From a virus, in IMG/VR virus record IMGVR_UViG_3300042691_039251, positions 25,679-89,678 of that record: a stretch of DNA of 64,000 nt; one strand, given 5' to 3'. Below the pieces are notes generated by a model. That model did not search any database. It saw nothing but the letters and a program-made list of their open reading frames with translations, and was not told the DNA's origin. Shown in pieces: positions 31,829 through 40,776 of the stretch. The translations under genes and the position numbers were made by a program. Position 1 is the stretch's first letter. Each line of letters starts with the position of its first letter.

Positions 31829-34634
31829 ATACCGCATATCGAACACATCGGGCATTGCCCTTTCCACTGACAACGAAGGAATCAGCATTCCTACCGCGAA
31901 CGGGACTTCTGGTCTCAAGACCGCGGGCGTTCCTACGGGATCTCTCATATTTAGCACGAGTGACAACCAGCTCTACTCTTTCAACGGAACGAGCTGGGTC
32001 CGAGCTTCCACCTCAGGCAGCGCAGGAACTAGCGGTTCCTCAGGCAGCGCAGGAACTAGCGGTTCTTCGGGAACTGCTGGAACTTCAGGCTCTAGCGGAA
32101 CAGCTGGGACCAGTGGATCTAGCGGAACCTCGGGAACTGCAGGAACTAGTGGAACCACCGGTCCGATCGGTCCTCAAGGGCCACAGGGACCTAACGGCCC
32201 ACAGGGTTTTACGGGTCCACAAGGTGCAATCGGGCCGCAGGGAAACTCTGGACCGCAAGGAACTGGAGGCTCTAGCGGAACAGCTGGGACCAGTGGATCA
32301 AGCGGAACAGCCGGAACTAGTGGATCTAGCGGAACAGCTGGAACTAGCGGTACGAGTGGTACGAGCGGAGCTCAAGGGCCGCAGGGCAACCAGGGGCCGA
32401 TCGGGCCACAGGGTTCGACTGGGCCTCAAGGAGCTCAAGGGCCACAGGGATTCCAAGGACCGAGCGGATCTAGTGGAACTAGTGGGGTTTCAGGTGCGTC
32501 AGGTACTAGTGGAACGTCTGGAACTTCTGGTTCTTCAGGAAATAGCGGGACTTCTGGGTCATCAGGGACAAGCGGAACATCAGGCTCTAGTGGAACAGCA
32601 GGAACTAGCGGTATTCAGGGACCTCAAGGTCCTATCGGACCACAGGGCAACACAGGTCCTCAGGGTCCTCAAGGCCCTCAGGGTCCTCAAGGCCCTCAGG
32701 GGCCAGGTGGTGGACAAGGACCTAGCGGCTCATCAGGGACAAGTGGTGTTTCAGGCGCATCAGGAACCAGCGGTACTAGTGGAACGAGTGGTGGACAGGG
32801 CCCAGGTGGTTCAAGCGGAACCTCGGGAACTAGCGGAAACAGCGGAACTTCCGGGTCATCAGGAACATCTCCAGATGCTGCTTTATACGTAGCAAAGGCC
32901 GGTGATACGATGACTGGCCAATTGATTATAGGTGCAGGCGGTATTGGGATGCAGAGAACGCAGAACAATAACGGAATTTGGTTCAATTCAGGCTCTGATA
33001 CAAATCATATTTTATGGAATGACTACTATGGAGGGCCAACAACAAGAACGGGTTCACCTGGCGGTTTTGATGGAATAAAATGGAATACGTATAGAGGCAT
33101 TCACATTAGAGGTGGAGCAGCAGGAGCTTATAATTGTATCGTAGTAACGAATAGTTCAGGAGCTGAAAACGATCACACTGTTTCTTTGTATGCTGCAAAT
33201 GTGCTTAGGCTTCAGACAACAACGAGTGGAGTTAACATTTCGGGTAATCTTGTAAATACAGGGACAGTTACAGCAACATCTACGGGAGTAGATGGCACTT
33301 TTGCAAACGCTTTTATTGCACAGTATTCGGGTAATAATGCCGAAACGAATGCTATCCAAACGGCTGTTTCTTCTGCAGCTACACAGAGTGGATTTAGGTT
33401 TCAAGTAAGCGATGGCGGAGGCTCTTCGGCAAGAACGAGTGTAGTTGATTTTTTACGAGATAGGGCTAATTTCTATACTCGGCTTCAGGCAATCGGTGCT
33501 GCCGTACAAACTGAAGGTTTATTAAATATAAGCAACACCTACGCTAGCGGAGGTGTTTATTATCCCGCAGCAAAATTCAGAAACACTCGAGGAGACCACA
33601 GTTACGGAATCGTATCTGAATTTTCAACTGGTTCCACAGGTGGTGACAGGGCTACAGTTTTATTTTACAGCGATTCAGCTGCTCACAGCTGGCAAGTAGG
33701 CCAAGTAACAGCAGCCTGGGGAAATGGAGACTCGTTTGGAATCGGTTATAGAGCTAATAATGCACCGAGCACATTTTCTAATTGGCCAACTAATTACTTT
33801 ACTATTGCTACTGGAGGCAACGTAGGTATCGGAGTTACTAATCCCCTGGCTAAACTAGATGTATCGGGCAGCATATATGTAAGAACAGGAAACGCATTAT
33901 ATACAGATTCAATAGCAGGATATAGCGTGGGTGTTGTCTCTCTAGCTTCAGCTACTAATTTCTTGGTGCCTTCAGGACGTATTACAATAGGCACAGAAAA
34001 CACTACAGACGGTAGACTTCAAGTTAGGGGTGCAGGAGTTGCTGATGCGACAACTACTTATGGTATTATTCTTGATAGAGGGACAAAAATCGCATGGACA
34101 AATACTGGAAATGCTAGTACAGGAGAGTACATATATTCTCAAGCCGACAGCCCCTATGCTGTAACTATACACTCAGGCGGCTATAATGCTCTCGCATGTC
34201 CAAACACGAGTCATGTGTATATTAACTATGAAGCAGGAACTTGCTCGATAGGCAGCACATCATTCAGCACTTCATATAAACTTTATGTGACAGGCCAAAT
34301 TTATGCTACTTCTGACATAACGGCATATTCTGATAGGAGAAAGAAAGAAAACATCACCACCATAGACAATGCTCTCGATAAAGTTTCAGGCTTAAGAGGT
34401 GTGTTCTATAACAGAATAGATGATGAATCTAAGAAAAGAAATCTCGGTGTCATTGCACAGGAAGTATTAGAAATAGTGCCAGAAGCAGTTTCTTACGCTG
34501 AGGATACAGACGAATACGGAGTGAAATACGGTAACCTGGTCGGACTTCTCATTGAAGCTATCAAGGAACAACAGGCGACGATCGCTTCTCAAGGTGAACG
34601 AATAAACAGCTTGGAAAAACTTTTGAAATCTTAA
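31821..34634 (+). CDS. Collagen-like tail fibre with S74 chaperone, paralogue 5 (shortest)
   Basis: 937 residues, TTG start. It has the longest Gly-X-Y region (about 66-348), in which GSS/GTA and GPQ blocks alternate several times, with GVSGAS interruptions; it ends SPDAALYVAKAGDTMTGQL, a phage-fibre transition. The middle is shorter than in its paralogues. S74 domain from about 832 ([39 protein letters not shown]). The first 25 codons are almost identical at DNA level to paralogue 2, showing recent duplication or recombination. Confidence 0.93.
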   Translation: MAGYRISNTSGIALSTDNEGISIPTANGTSGLKTAGVPTGSLIFSTSDNQLYSFNGTSWVRASTSGSAGTSGSSGSAGTSGSSGTAGTSGSSGTAGTSGSSGTSGTAGTSGTTGPIGPQGPQGPNGPQGFTGPQGAIGPQGNSGPQGTGGSSGTAGTSGSSGTAGTSGSSGTAGTSGTSGTSGAQGPQGNQGPIGPQGSTGPQGAQGPQGFQGPSGSSGTSGVSGASGTSGTSGTSGSSGNSGTSGSSGTSGTSGSSGTAGTSGIQGPQGPIGPQGNTGPQGPQGPQGPQGPQGPGGGQGPSGSSGTSGVSGASGTSGTSGTSGGQGPGGSSGTSGTSGNSGTSGSSGTSPDAALYVAKAGDTMTGQLIIGAGGIGMQRTQNNNGIWFNSGSDTNHILWNDYYGGPTTRTGSPGGFDGIKWNTYRGIHIRGGAAGAYNCIVVTNSSGAENDHTVSLYAANVLRLQTTTSGVNISGNLVNTGTVTATSTGVDGTFANAFIAQYSGNNAETNAIQTAVSSAATQSGFRFQVSDGGGSSARTSVVDFLRDRANFYTRLQAIGAAVQTEGLLNISNTYASGGVYYPAAKFRNTRGDHSYGIVSEFSTGSTGGDRATVLFYSDSAAHSWQVGQVTAAWGNGDSFGIGYRANNAPSTFSNWPTNYFTIATGGNVGIGVTNPLAKLDVSGSIYVRTGNALYTDSIAGYSVGVVSLASATNFLVPSGRITIGTENTTDGRLQVRGAGVADATTTYGIILDRGTKIAWTNTGNASTGEYIYSQADSPYAVTIHSGGYNALACPNTSHVYINYEAGTCSIGSTSFSTSYKLYVTGQIYATSDITAYSDRRKKENITTIDNALDKVSGLRGVFYNRIDDESKKRNLGVIAQEVLEIVPEAVSYAEDTDEYGVKYGNLVGLLIEAIKEQQATIASQGERINSLEKLLKS

Positions 34635-34635
34635 G

Positions 34636-35598
34636 ATGCCTAACAAGATCAAATATAGCACTACAGCTGACAGCAGCCGAGCCTTAAAGAAGGGAAACGT
34701 TCTCATCGGTACGAGAGACCTTGAATACGGACCGACCTCAAGCACTGGTTATTGGAATGGGATCACTCCACCTTCAGCGTACACAGTCTACACCGTGCCT
34801 TCCAATGCAAATACGCCCAGCATGGTCACGCCTGCAAATGACACTCAGATGATCGCTTATGCAAGAACTCTAGGCGGAAATCCATCCACGATAGGAGACG
34901 CTCTAAGCTATGTTGCGGGACTAACGAATTCTATAGCAGTCAATCGAGACTATGAGGACATTGTTCTCGACAGTCTCGTTTTTGGTTGGGACGCAGGTTT
35001 CACAGCTTCTTACCCAAGAGCTGGAAGCACTGTCTATGATCTAGTAGGATCTTCTAACGGAACAGCAGTCTCTACTTCTTACAACAGTTCTAACGGAGGA
35101 TCTCTGGCTTCTAGCTCAGGCTACATTAACATGGGCTCGCAGAATCTCCAGAGAAACTGGTCTTTAGAAGGCTGGTTCTATATGGTTGATAGTACATCTT
35201 TTGGCGTCTTTGGTCAAGGGACACAAGCTCAGAGCGCAGGACTTCACATAATTTACTCTAGCGGATCTCGCGGAATGATCTTTGGTTTATACAGCAACGA
35301 TAACGATTACATGAATAATTATCGTCCGTCAGATAATGTTTGGTACCACTGGGTCTTTACTTACAACAATTCAACATACGACAAACAGTTCTATGCCAAC
35401 GGAGTCTTACAGACGCCGGGATCGAGCGTAGAAACAGTTTATAGCGGTTCAGGCCAATTGAACGTCGGAGCAGCTTACGGCTCACCTTTATCTCTTTATA
35501 ACGGTAGGATAGCAATCTCTCGAATGTACAGCAAGGTTCTTTCAGGATCTGAAATTTCTCAAAATTTTAACACTCAGAAATCTCGCTTTGGATATTGA
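34636..35598 (+). CDS. LamG/concanavalin-like lectin domain protein
   Basis: 320 residues, one base after the fibre stop. Residues 1-125 are of unknown fold (MPNKIKYSTTADSSRALKKG). The C-terminal 180 residues have the laminin-G-like pattern WSLEGWFYM, WYHWVFTYN, KQFYANGVLQ, then GRIAISRMYSKVLSGSEISQNF, the usual closing strand of LamG-like concanavalin domains. Such domains bind carbohydrate or add surface contacts in phage fibres and Bacteroidota surface proteins. No signal peptide, so a virion protein is more likely than a secreted one. Confidence 0.8.
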   Translation: MPNKIKYSTTADSSRALKKGNVLIGTRDLEYGPTSSTGYWNGITPPSAYTVYTVPSNANTPSMVTPANDTQMIAYARTLGGNPSTIGDALSYVAGLTNSIAVNRDYEDIVLDSLVFGWDAGFTASYPRAGSTVYDLVGSSNGTAVSTSYNSSNGGSLASSSGYINMGSQNLQRNWSLEGWFYMVDSTSFGVFGQGTQAQSAGLHIIYSSGSRGMIFGLYSNDNDYMNNYRPSDNVWYHWVFTYNNSTYDKQFYANGVLQTPGSSVETVYSGSGQLNVGAAYGSPLSLYNGRIAISRMYSKVLSGSEISQNFNTQKSRFGY

Positions 35599-35624
35599 TC
35601 TTTTTCTCGATGAAGATTTCGCTT

Positions 35625-35659
35625 AGATAGATAAGCAAAGCAAATCTAGTTTTGGCCGG
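35625..35659 (+). repeat. Fibre leader element, copy 5
   Basis: AGATAGATA, GCAAAGCAAATCTAG and the TTG start at 35652, nearly identical to the copy at 31.8 kb. It lies in a non-coding gap after the LamG gene and resembles the last codons of a fibre gene. Confidence 0.55.
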
Positions 35660-38600
35660 ATACCGCATATCAAATACATCTGGGATCGCCCTCTCCACTG
35701 ATAACGAGGGCATCAGCATTCCAACCACCGCGAACGTCGCAGGTCTCAGGACCGCAGGAGTCCCAACTGGGTCTCTAGTCTACGCTGTCGCAGATTCTCA
35801 GCTCTACGCCTTCAATGGAACGAGCTGGATCAAAGCCGACACGAGCGGCACGAGTGGAACTTCAGGCTCCAGCGGAACCGCTGGAACTTCGGGAACGAGC
35901 GGCTCGTCTGGAACGAGCGGAGCTACCGGAACGAGCGGTACTTCAGGAATCACCGGACCGCAGGGTCCACAGGGACCGATCGGGCCACAAGGAGTCCAAG
36001 GTCCACAAGGTCCACAGGGGCCGATCGGACCACAGGGATCTCAGGGGCCTAACGGCACTTCAGGGACGACAGGTACGAGCGGATCTAGTGGAACTGCCGG
36101 AACTTCAGGCAGCAGCGGAACTGGTGGAACTAGCGGAACTTCGGGCAGCAGCGGTACTTCAGGGACTAGTGGTTCAAGCGGAACTGCTGGAACATCAGGC
36201 GGCATCGGTCCTCAGGGGCCGACCGGACCACAGGGAAACCAGGGACCTATCGGAACTGGTGGAACGAGCGGAACTTCAGGCGGAATTGGACCACAGGGAC
36301 CACAAGGTCCTCTCGGACCTCAGGGCTCGACTGGGCCGCAAGGTTTACAGGGACCGCAAGGTCTTCAAGGTCCGAACGGCACGAGTGGAACTAGCGGTTC
36401 TTCGGGAACAAGCGGGACATCGGGTTCTAGTGGAACTTCGGGAACTAGTGGATCGAGCGGAACTGCAGGGACGAGCGGAGGGCAGGGACCGAGTGGAACT
36501 AGTGGAACGAGCGGAAACAGCGGTTCTTCAGGCACTAGTGGAACTTCAGGAGGGCAGGGCCCAGGTGGAACTAGCGGAACCTCAGGTACGAGCCCAGCTA
36601 GCCAGGTAACAGGTAGCGGAACTAGCGGTCAAGTTTCTTTTTGGACTGGAACTAATTCTCAAGCCGGCGATAATAATCTGTTCTGGAATAATACTGATAA
36701 GAGATTAGGTATCGGAAAAGCTGGAGCTGACGCTAGGTTAGAAGTTTACGCTGGTACTAAGCCTCAGATAAGGGCAAATGGTGGTACTGCGATGGGAGGC
36801 GGCATCGAATGGTATACTGAGTTGTCAGGCACAGACAGAAGAAACTGGTCTTTTTTGACTGAAGACGTCATATCTGGTGATTTCAATCTTTTACGGTCAT
36901 CTTCAGCAGGTGCTGCTCCTTCTATAGTGACTCTAGCTTTTCAAAGGACAGGATCTGCTGAATTCAAAAGTGATCTACAAACTCTCGGTAAATTAGGAGC
37001 CTCAGACAACAACGGACTTTTTCTGAGAGGCAATTCAGACGTCACACATAAACTATATTACACTTCTACTGGAACAGTTGGCATCATTCTAGAAATCAAT
37101 AATAATTTTAGGATCAACTATTACAACGGAGGATCTCCAAGCACACCTTTTACTTTCAGTACCGGCGGTAATTTAACTGCAACCGGCATTACTACTTCCA
37201 ATCGTTTTATTTCTAGTGCAACAGATAACGGTTCTGGCGAATACTACTTTTTTACTGGGAATGCCGCAGTGAGCAATAACTTGACAATATACGCGTATGC
37301 GAATAGTGTGTACACAAACGCATACAGCAGCTATCATATCAGAGCTAACAACACAGGAGGATCCGGAGGTTACATATTTCTCCACGGTGGCAGCGTGATG
37401 CTGGGGACTGCAGATGCGCCAGTCCTTCACAGCGGAACTCGGGGTGTCGTTATCAAAGGTTCTGCTCGTGGCATTCTGGAGCTCTGGGATGCTACTTCGG
37501 GTAAGTCTGTATTTCAAAATGTCGGCGGCGATACCTATATTGGACAGCTCGATAAAGGCACCGGAGCAGGCAGCACTTTCTTGCTGGTTAACGGAAACGG
37601 TTCAACCGCAGATGTAGCTTTAACTCTCACATCAACAGCAGCGGCCACCTTTGCGAGCACTCTTAGAACCAACGGTAACGTTGGAGTAAGAGTGACACCA
37701 TCATCAGCGAGCGATCAGTATCTGACGACGGGAGATGCAGGCATAGCTTACTCTAATACGTATTTTGGAACAGGTATGGTTCGTATCGGAGGAGGCTCGG
37801 ATCACGTAGATAATACAGTTCTTTCTGTGGCGCCAGGTGTCGTAGTTTTTGATAGACCTGGCATCTCGGGCGGTGCATTGAAGATCACCGGCACCGGACA
37901 GATACTGATGGGCACTACCGCAGCTCTACAGTCTAATGAAAAATTAGCCGTAACTTCAAGCACAAACACTCCAATCATTGCTCAATTCACAGGCGGCAGC
38001 ACCAGCGGGTGGGCAGCCAAGTTTTGGAACAACGGCACAACAGGTGACAATCTCATAGCTGAATTTTTAACTGAATCCTCTCTTACGGCCAGAGGATCTA
38101 TTAGATATGACAGAAGCGGTGATAGACTCAATATAGCTGGCGCTGGAAGCGGCTTATATTTCACAGGGACAGCTGCAGCCTTCTACACGACTACGGCCAA
38201 TGACAACGAAGGCACTCTAAAATACGAAAACGGTAATACTGGCACAGGCGGAGCAACGAATGCTCAGTTGCTCGGCAAGTCTAAATTCGGCACTGCTCAG
38301 TTCATGGTTTGGGAGAACTACGGTATTCGTTTTGGTATGAGATCTACTGCTAACAGCGGTGCAGGCAGCATTTATTTCACTACAGGTACTGATGCAGTGA
38401 AAATGCTGATAGACAACGCTGGAAGCGTAAAATTCGGCAGTAACAATAGCACAATAATCGGAGCAGACGGTGGTTCTGGCTACATTTACTCGTATTCTTC
38501 GGGCGATCCTAAAATCTACATTGAGGCTAATGGTACTGTAGCTTTTTTGAATCCAACTGGTGTATTCATTGGTACTACTACTAGATGGAATAATGAGAGA

Positions 38601-39533
38601 TTCGGTATACAAATAACGAACACAAACAACTGGACAAACATACCGTCCATGATAAGGCTTACGAATTTTACTAGTGGAGGTATAACTAAGATCACATTCA
38701 CTGACAGCTCTATCATTGACGGTTGGCTGGGTATGGTTCCTAGCGCTGCAGCTAAAAGCTATTTTGCAATGGGCTTTGCCGGATATACTGAGCAAGGCTT
38801 TAAAGTTTATCAAAACGGTTACGCTTATGTTCAAAACAGACTAGGCGTGAACGTAGATTATGATTCATTAGGATGGAAATTACAGGTTGCAGACGTAGGC
38901 GCTAATATATCAGGAGGTGAAGCCATTTCAACCAGCACGATGAAAGGAGTCATGATAGAAAACACTAACAACGGTAATGAATCTATTGGAGTTTGGTTTA
39001 GAACAGGAAGCAATCACCTCTCTGGAATATCAGCTCAAAGAAATGACTCTGCTTCTACGTGGGGAACTGATCTTAGATTCTATACTCACCAAAACGCTAC
39101 TTCTAGCCTGACTTCTGCCTTCCAAAGAATGATCATCACTTCTGAAGGGGCGATGGGACTTGGCGTCACTCCAACCAACACTGGTGGGAGATTCGAAGCT
39201 TCTAATGACATCGTTGCATATTCGTCTTCTGATATTAGATTCAAAAAGAACGTGACTGAAATAAAAGAGCCTCTTCAGAAAATCTCCAAAATTAGAGGTA
39301 TCTCTTTTGATTGGATAGAGATGGAAGAATTCCATGGTAACAGCGGTCACGATGTCGGTGTCATTGCACAAGAAATCGAAGAAGTCCTTCCAGAAATTGT
39401 GACTACTCGAGAAAGTGGATACAAAGCAGTCAAATACGAGAAGATCGTACCTCTCCTCATCGAAGCGATCAAGGAGCAACAAGCTACGATAGCCTCTCTC
39501 GAGGCCCGGATAAATATGTTGGAATCAAAATAA
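35652..39533 (+). CDS. Collagen-like tail fibre with S74 chaperone, paralogue 6
   Basis: 1293 residues, TTG start. N-terminal module 1-65 ([14 protein letters not shown]). Gly-X-Y region about 66-313, with GTS/GSS and GPQ/GPI/GPL blocks, ending [18 protein letters not shown] as in paralogue 3. Long beta-type middle. S74 domain from about 1187 ([41 protein letters not shown]) and a short coiled-coil end. Last member of the array; followed by an unrelated unknown gene. Confidence 0.93.
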   Translation: MAGYRISNTSGIALSTDNEGISIPTTANVAGLRTAGVPTGSLVYAVADSQLYAFNGTSWIKADTSGTSGTSGSSGTAGTSGTSGSSGTSGATGTSGTSGITGPQGPQGPIGPQGVQGPQGPQGPIGPQGSQGPNGTSGTTGTSGSSGTAGTSGSSGTGGTSGTSGSSGTSGTSGSSGTAGTSGGIGPQGPTGPQGNQGPIGTGGTSGTSGGIGPQGPQGPLGPQGSTGPQGLQGPQGLQGPNGTSGTSGSSGTSGTSGSSGTSGTSGSSGTAGTSGGQGPSGTSGTSGNSGSSGTSGTSGGQGPGGTSGTSGTSPASQVTGSGTSGQVSFWTGTNSQAGDNNLFWNNTDKRLGIGKAGADARLEVYAGTKPQIRANGGTAMGGGIEWYTELSGTDRRNWSFLTEDVISGDFNLLRSSSAGAAPSIVTLAFQRTGSAEFKSDLQTLGKLGASDNNGLFLRGNSDVTHKLYYTSTGTVGIILEINNNFRINYYNGGSPSTPFTFSTGGNLTATGITTSNRFISSATDNGSGEYYFFTGNAAVSNNLTIYAYANSVYTNAYSSYHIRANNTGGSGGYIFLHGGSVMLGTADAPVLHSGTRGVVIKGSARGILELWDATSGKSVFQNVGGDTYIGQLDKGTGAGSTFLLVNGNGSTADVALTLTSTAAATFASTLRTNGNVGVRVTPSSASDQYLTTGDAGIAYSNTYFGTGMVRIGGGSDHVDNTVLSVAPGVVVFDRPGISGGALKITGTGQILMGTTAALQSNEKLAVTSSTNTPIIAQFTGGSTSGWAAKFWNNGTTGDNLIAEFLTESSLTARGSIRYDRSGDRLNIAGAGSGLYFTGTAAAFYTTTANDNEGTLKYENGNTGTGGATNAQLLGKSKFGTAQFMVWENYGIRFGMRSTANSGAGSIYFTTGTDAVKMLIDNAGSVKFGSNNSTIIGADGGSGYIYSYSSGDPKIYIEANGTVAFLNPTGVFIGTTTRWNNERFGIQITNTNNWTNIPSMIRLTNFTSGGITKITFTDSSIIDGWLGMVPSAAAKSYFAMGFAGYTEQGFKVYQNGYAYVQNRLGVNVDYDSLGWKLQVADVGANISGGEAISTSTMKGVMIENTNNGNESIGVWFRTGSNHLSGISAQRNDSASTWGTDLRFYTHQNATSSLTSAFQRMIITSEGAMGLGVTPTNTGGRFEASNDIVAYSSSDIRFKKNVTEIKEPLQKISKIRGISFDWIEMEEFHGNSGHDVGVIAQEIEEVLPEIVTTRESGYKAVKYEKIVPLLIEAIKEQQATIASLEARINMLESK

Positions 39534-39585
39534 TTTTTGAAACCTTTTCAACAAACTCAAATATAAAGACTGAACAAAAAATTCT

Positions 39586-40068
39586 ATGGAAAAGTTAACT
39601 CTGAAACTGTTTGAAATTAGAGATCTCAATGCAGAGATCAACGGACTGGTGAACGTGCAGACCGGAGAAAAAGTAAGAAAAGGTCTTCTCGATGAGAAGC
39701 TCTCTATGACTCAAAAATACTGGCTCTCTGATCTCGGTAAAAAAGCAAAAGCTCTTACTGACGAGGTTGAGCCTCTTCGCAACGAGCTGATCACCAAGTA
39801 TGGAGAGAAGACGTCTGACGAGACGGTGGAGGTCCTCCCATGGATCGAGGAGAAGAACGAAGAAGGAGAGGTTACTGCAAGAAAGCCGAATCCTAAGTTC
39901 CTCGATTTCGAGAGAGAATACTCTGAGCTCTTCAACCAGGAGAGAGAATTCGAACACCGCGTCTTCTTCATCGAAGACTTTGAGGATGTGAAGTCTGAAA
40001 ATGATTATACCATCTTCCGGAAGTTCTGTACTTCTCGCGAGGAATCACCCTTACAGGTGGTAAAGTAA
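39586..40068 (+). CDS. Charged helical phage protein, unknown
   Basis: 160 residues, mostly helical and highly charged. LTLKLFEIRDLNAEINGLVN and EFEREYSELFNQEREFEH-like stretches suggest a coiled-coil protein; similar proteins occur in phages of Bacteroidota without known function. Two hairpins follow the stop, and the gene is the last before the large non-coding region, so it probably ends the late fibre transcription unit. Confidence 0.65.
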   Translation: MEKLTLKLFEIRDLNAEINGLVNVQTGEKVRKGLLDEKLSMTQKYWLSDLGKKAKALTDEVEPLRNELITKYGEKTSDETVEVLPWIEEKNEEGEVTARKPNPKFLDFEREYSELFNQEREFEHRVFFIEDFEDVKSENDYTIFRKFCTSREESPLQVVK

Positions 40069-40084
40069 TTCAAGATCAAGGTAG

Positions 40085-40118
40085 AAAGAGGGAAGCACTT
40101 AAGGTTCTTCCCTCTTTT
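40085..40118 (+). terminator. Strong Rho-independent terminator after the fibre region
   Basis: 11-bp perfect stem AAAGAGGGAAG (40085-40095) with CTTCCCTCTTT (40107-40117), 11-base loop and a T tract overlapping the stem. A second AT-rich hairpin, AAAAAGGT (40131-40138) / ACCTTTTT (40153-40160), follows. Confidence 0.85.
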
Positions 40119-40156
40119 AGCCTCCCTTGAAAAAAGGTCGAAAAAAAATGAAACCT

Positions 40157-40188
40157 TTTTCGGCCACCCAATAAAATACTTAGTTCTT
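40157..40188 (+). promoter_or_regulatory. Phage-type promoter for a non-coding transcript
   Basis: TTTTCG (40157-40162), exactly 18 bases, TAGTTCTT (40181-40188). Each box differs by one key base from TTTTCT and TATCTTTT. No coding frame of useful size follows before 40581, so the expected product is an RNA beginning near 40192. Confidence 0.5.
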
Positions 40189-40189
40189 T

Positions 40190-40567
40190 GGAATAATTAA
40201 CAAAAACCTTGATCTTGAAGCGGCTGAGAGAGCTACATCAACTACTATGAGCAAGGAAGGAGCTTAGGCTTCCTCCAAAAAATCTTCATAGCGGCGACAG
40301 CGAAGAAGAACCACTGGTCTAAAGTCGTGGCCATCGGGAGCCCTAACCGAAACCCTCTCTTAGGAAATTCTCAGGATTAACTCATATTCAAACCGAAGCG
40401 GCGAAAAGAGATACTTCTAATTGGACTGAAAAACACTCTTCTCGAAAATCCTCGGCTTGACTTCTTTGAAAAGGGCTGCTGAACAGTGTAGAGACACTTC
40501 TGCTTTCCGTTCTCTTGGGTCTTGACGATACTTTCGGCGAGGCCCTTTTCTTTTTCCGCCGCTTTTT
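40190..40567 (+). ncRNA. Candidate structured non-coding RNA upstream of the RNA ligase-Ro60 operon
   Basis: About 375 bases with no convincing coding frame, starting after a promoter match and ending in a GC-rich stem plus TTTTT. Helices seen: CTATGA (40245-40250) / TCATAG (40286-40291), enclosing GGAAG (40255-40259) / CTTCC (40269-40273); AGTGT (40485-40489) / ACACT (40494-40498); and AAGCGGCG (40396-40403) with CGCCGCTT (40557-40564), which would bring both ends of the 3' half together before the T run. The closing stem, 3' T tract and position two genes before a Ro60 homologue recall bacterial Y RNAs. No tRNA-like module was identified by eye, so Y RNA identity is inference. Confidence 0.45.
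40535..40567 (+). terminator. Possible terminator of the non-coding RNA
   Basis: CGGCG (40535-40539) pairs with CGCCG (40557-40561), 17-base loop, followed by CTTTTT. It competes with the long-range AAGCGGCG/CGCCGCTT pairing and overlaps the next promoter. Confidence 0.45.
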
Positions 40568-40577
40568 ACTATCTTTT
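40546..40577 (+). promoter_or_regulatory. Phage promoter TTTTCT-N18-TATCTTTT
   Basis: TTTTCT (40546-40551), 18 bases, TATCTTTT (40570-40577), then only ACT before the ATG at 40581. The predicted transcript would start at or next to the start codon. Drives the small gene, RNA ligase and Ro60 homologue. Confidence 0.7.
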
Positions 40578-40580
40578 ACT

Positions 40581-40775
40581 ATGATACACGTAAAATTCAG
40601 AGACACCGATCCGGACACCGGAATCATCACCCAGGACGAGGTGATAGTAATGAGCGAAAACCCCGACCGAGCCACCTGGGCCAAGATGACAATTGAAAAA
40701 GACTGGTTCGATCACAACCCTGACCACAACCGAGAATTCTACTTATTTGACACAGAAACAGAACAGGAATTCTAA
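40581..40775 (+). CDS. Small acidic protein, first gene of the RNA ligase operon
   Basis: 64 residues from the ATG at 40581, chosen because it follows the promoter by three bases; earlier in-frame ATGs lie inside the non-coding RNA. Sequence MIHVKFRDTDPDTG then DRATWAKMTIEKDW, acidic and compact. No family recognised. One base separates its stop from the RNA ligase start, so it may act with or regulate that enzyme. Confidence 0.65.
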   Translation: MIHVKFRDTDPDTGIITQDEVIVMSENPDRATWAKMTIEKDWFDHNPDHNREFYLFDTETEQEF

Positions 40776-40776
40776 T

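Noticed and set aside
12822-36600. Long open frames in other frames and on the reverse strand inside the Gly-X-Y regions, for example + strand 31855-32892 and 13129-13674
   Set aside because: They are by-products of the repeated GGA/ACT/AGC codon pattern, give low-complexity Leu/Val/Ala/Arg/Glu sequences, and are contained in a full-length frame with clear domains.
13000-36600. Tandem short DNA repeats that could be mistaken for CRISPR or satellite arrays
   Set aside because: Repeat length is 9-18 bases without spacers and stays in frame as collagen-like codons.
12822-39533. Diversity-generating retroelement acting on the fibres
   Set aside because: No reverse transcriptase and no template/variable repeat pair with adenine-biased differences was seen in the window.
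40190-40567. tmRNA, RNase P RNA or group I intron in the large gap
   Set aside because: No alanine-like acceptor and T-arm pair, tag frame, P7-type core or conserved P RNA motifs were found by eye.
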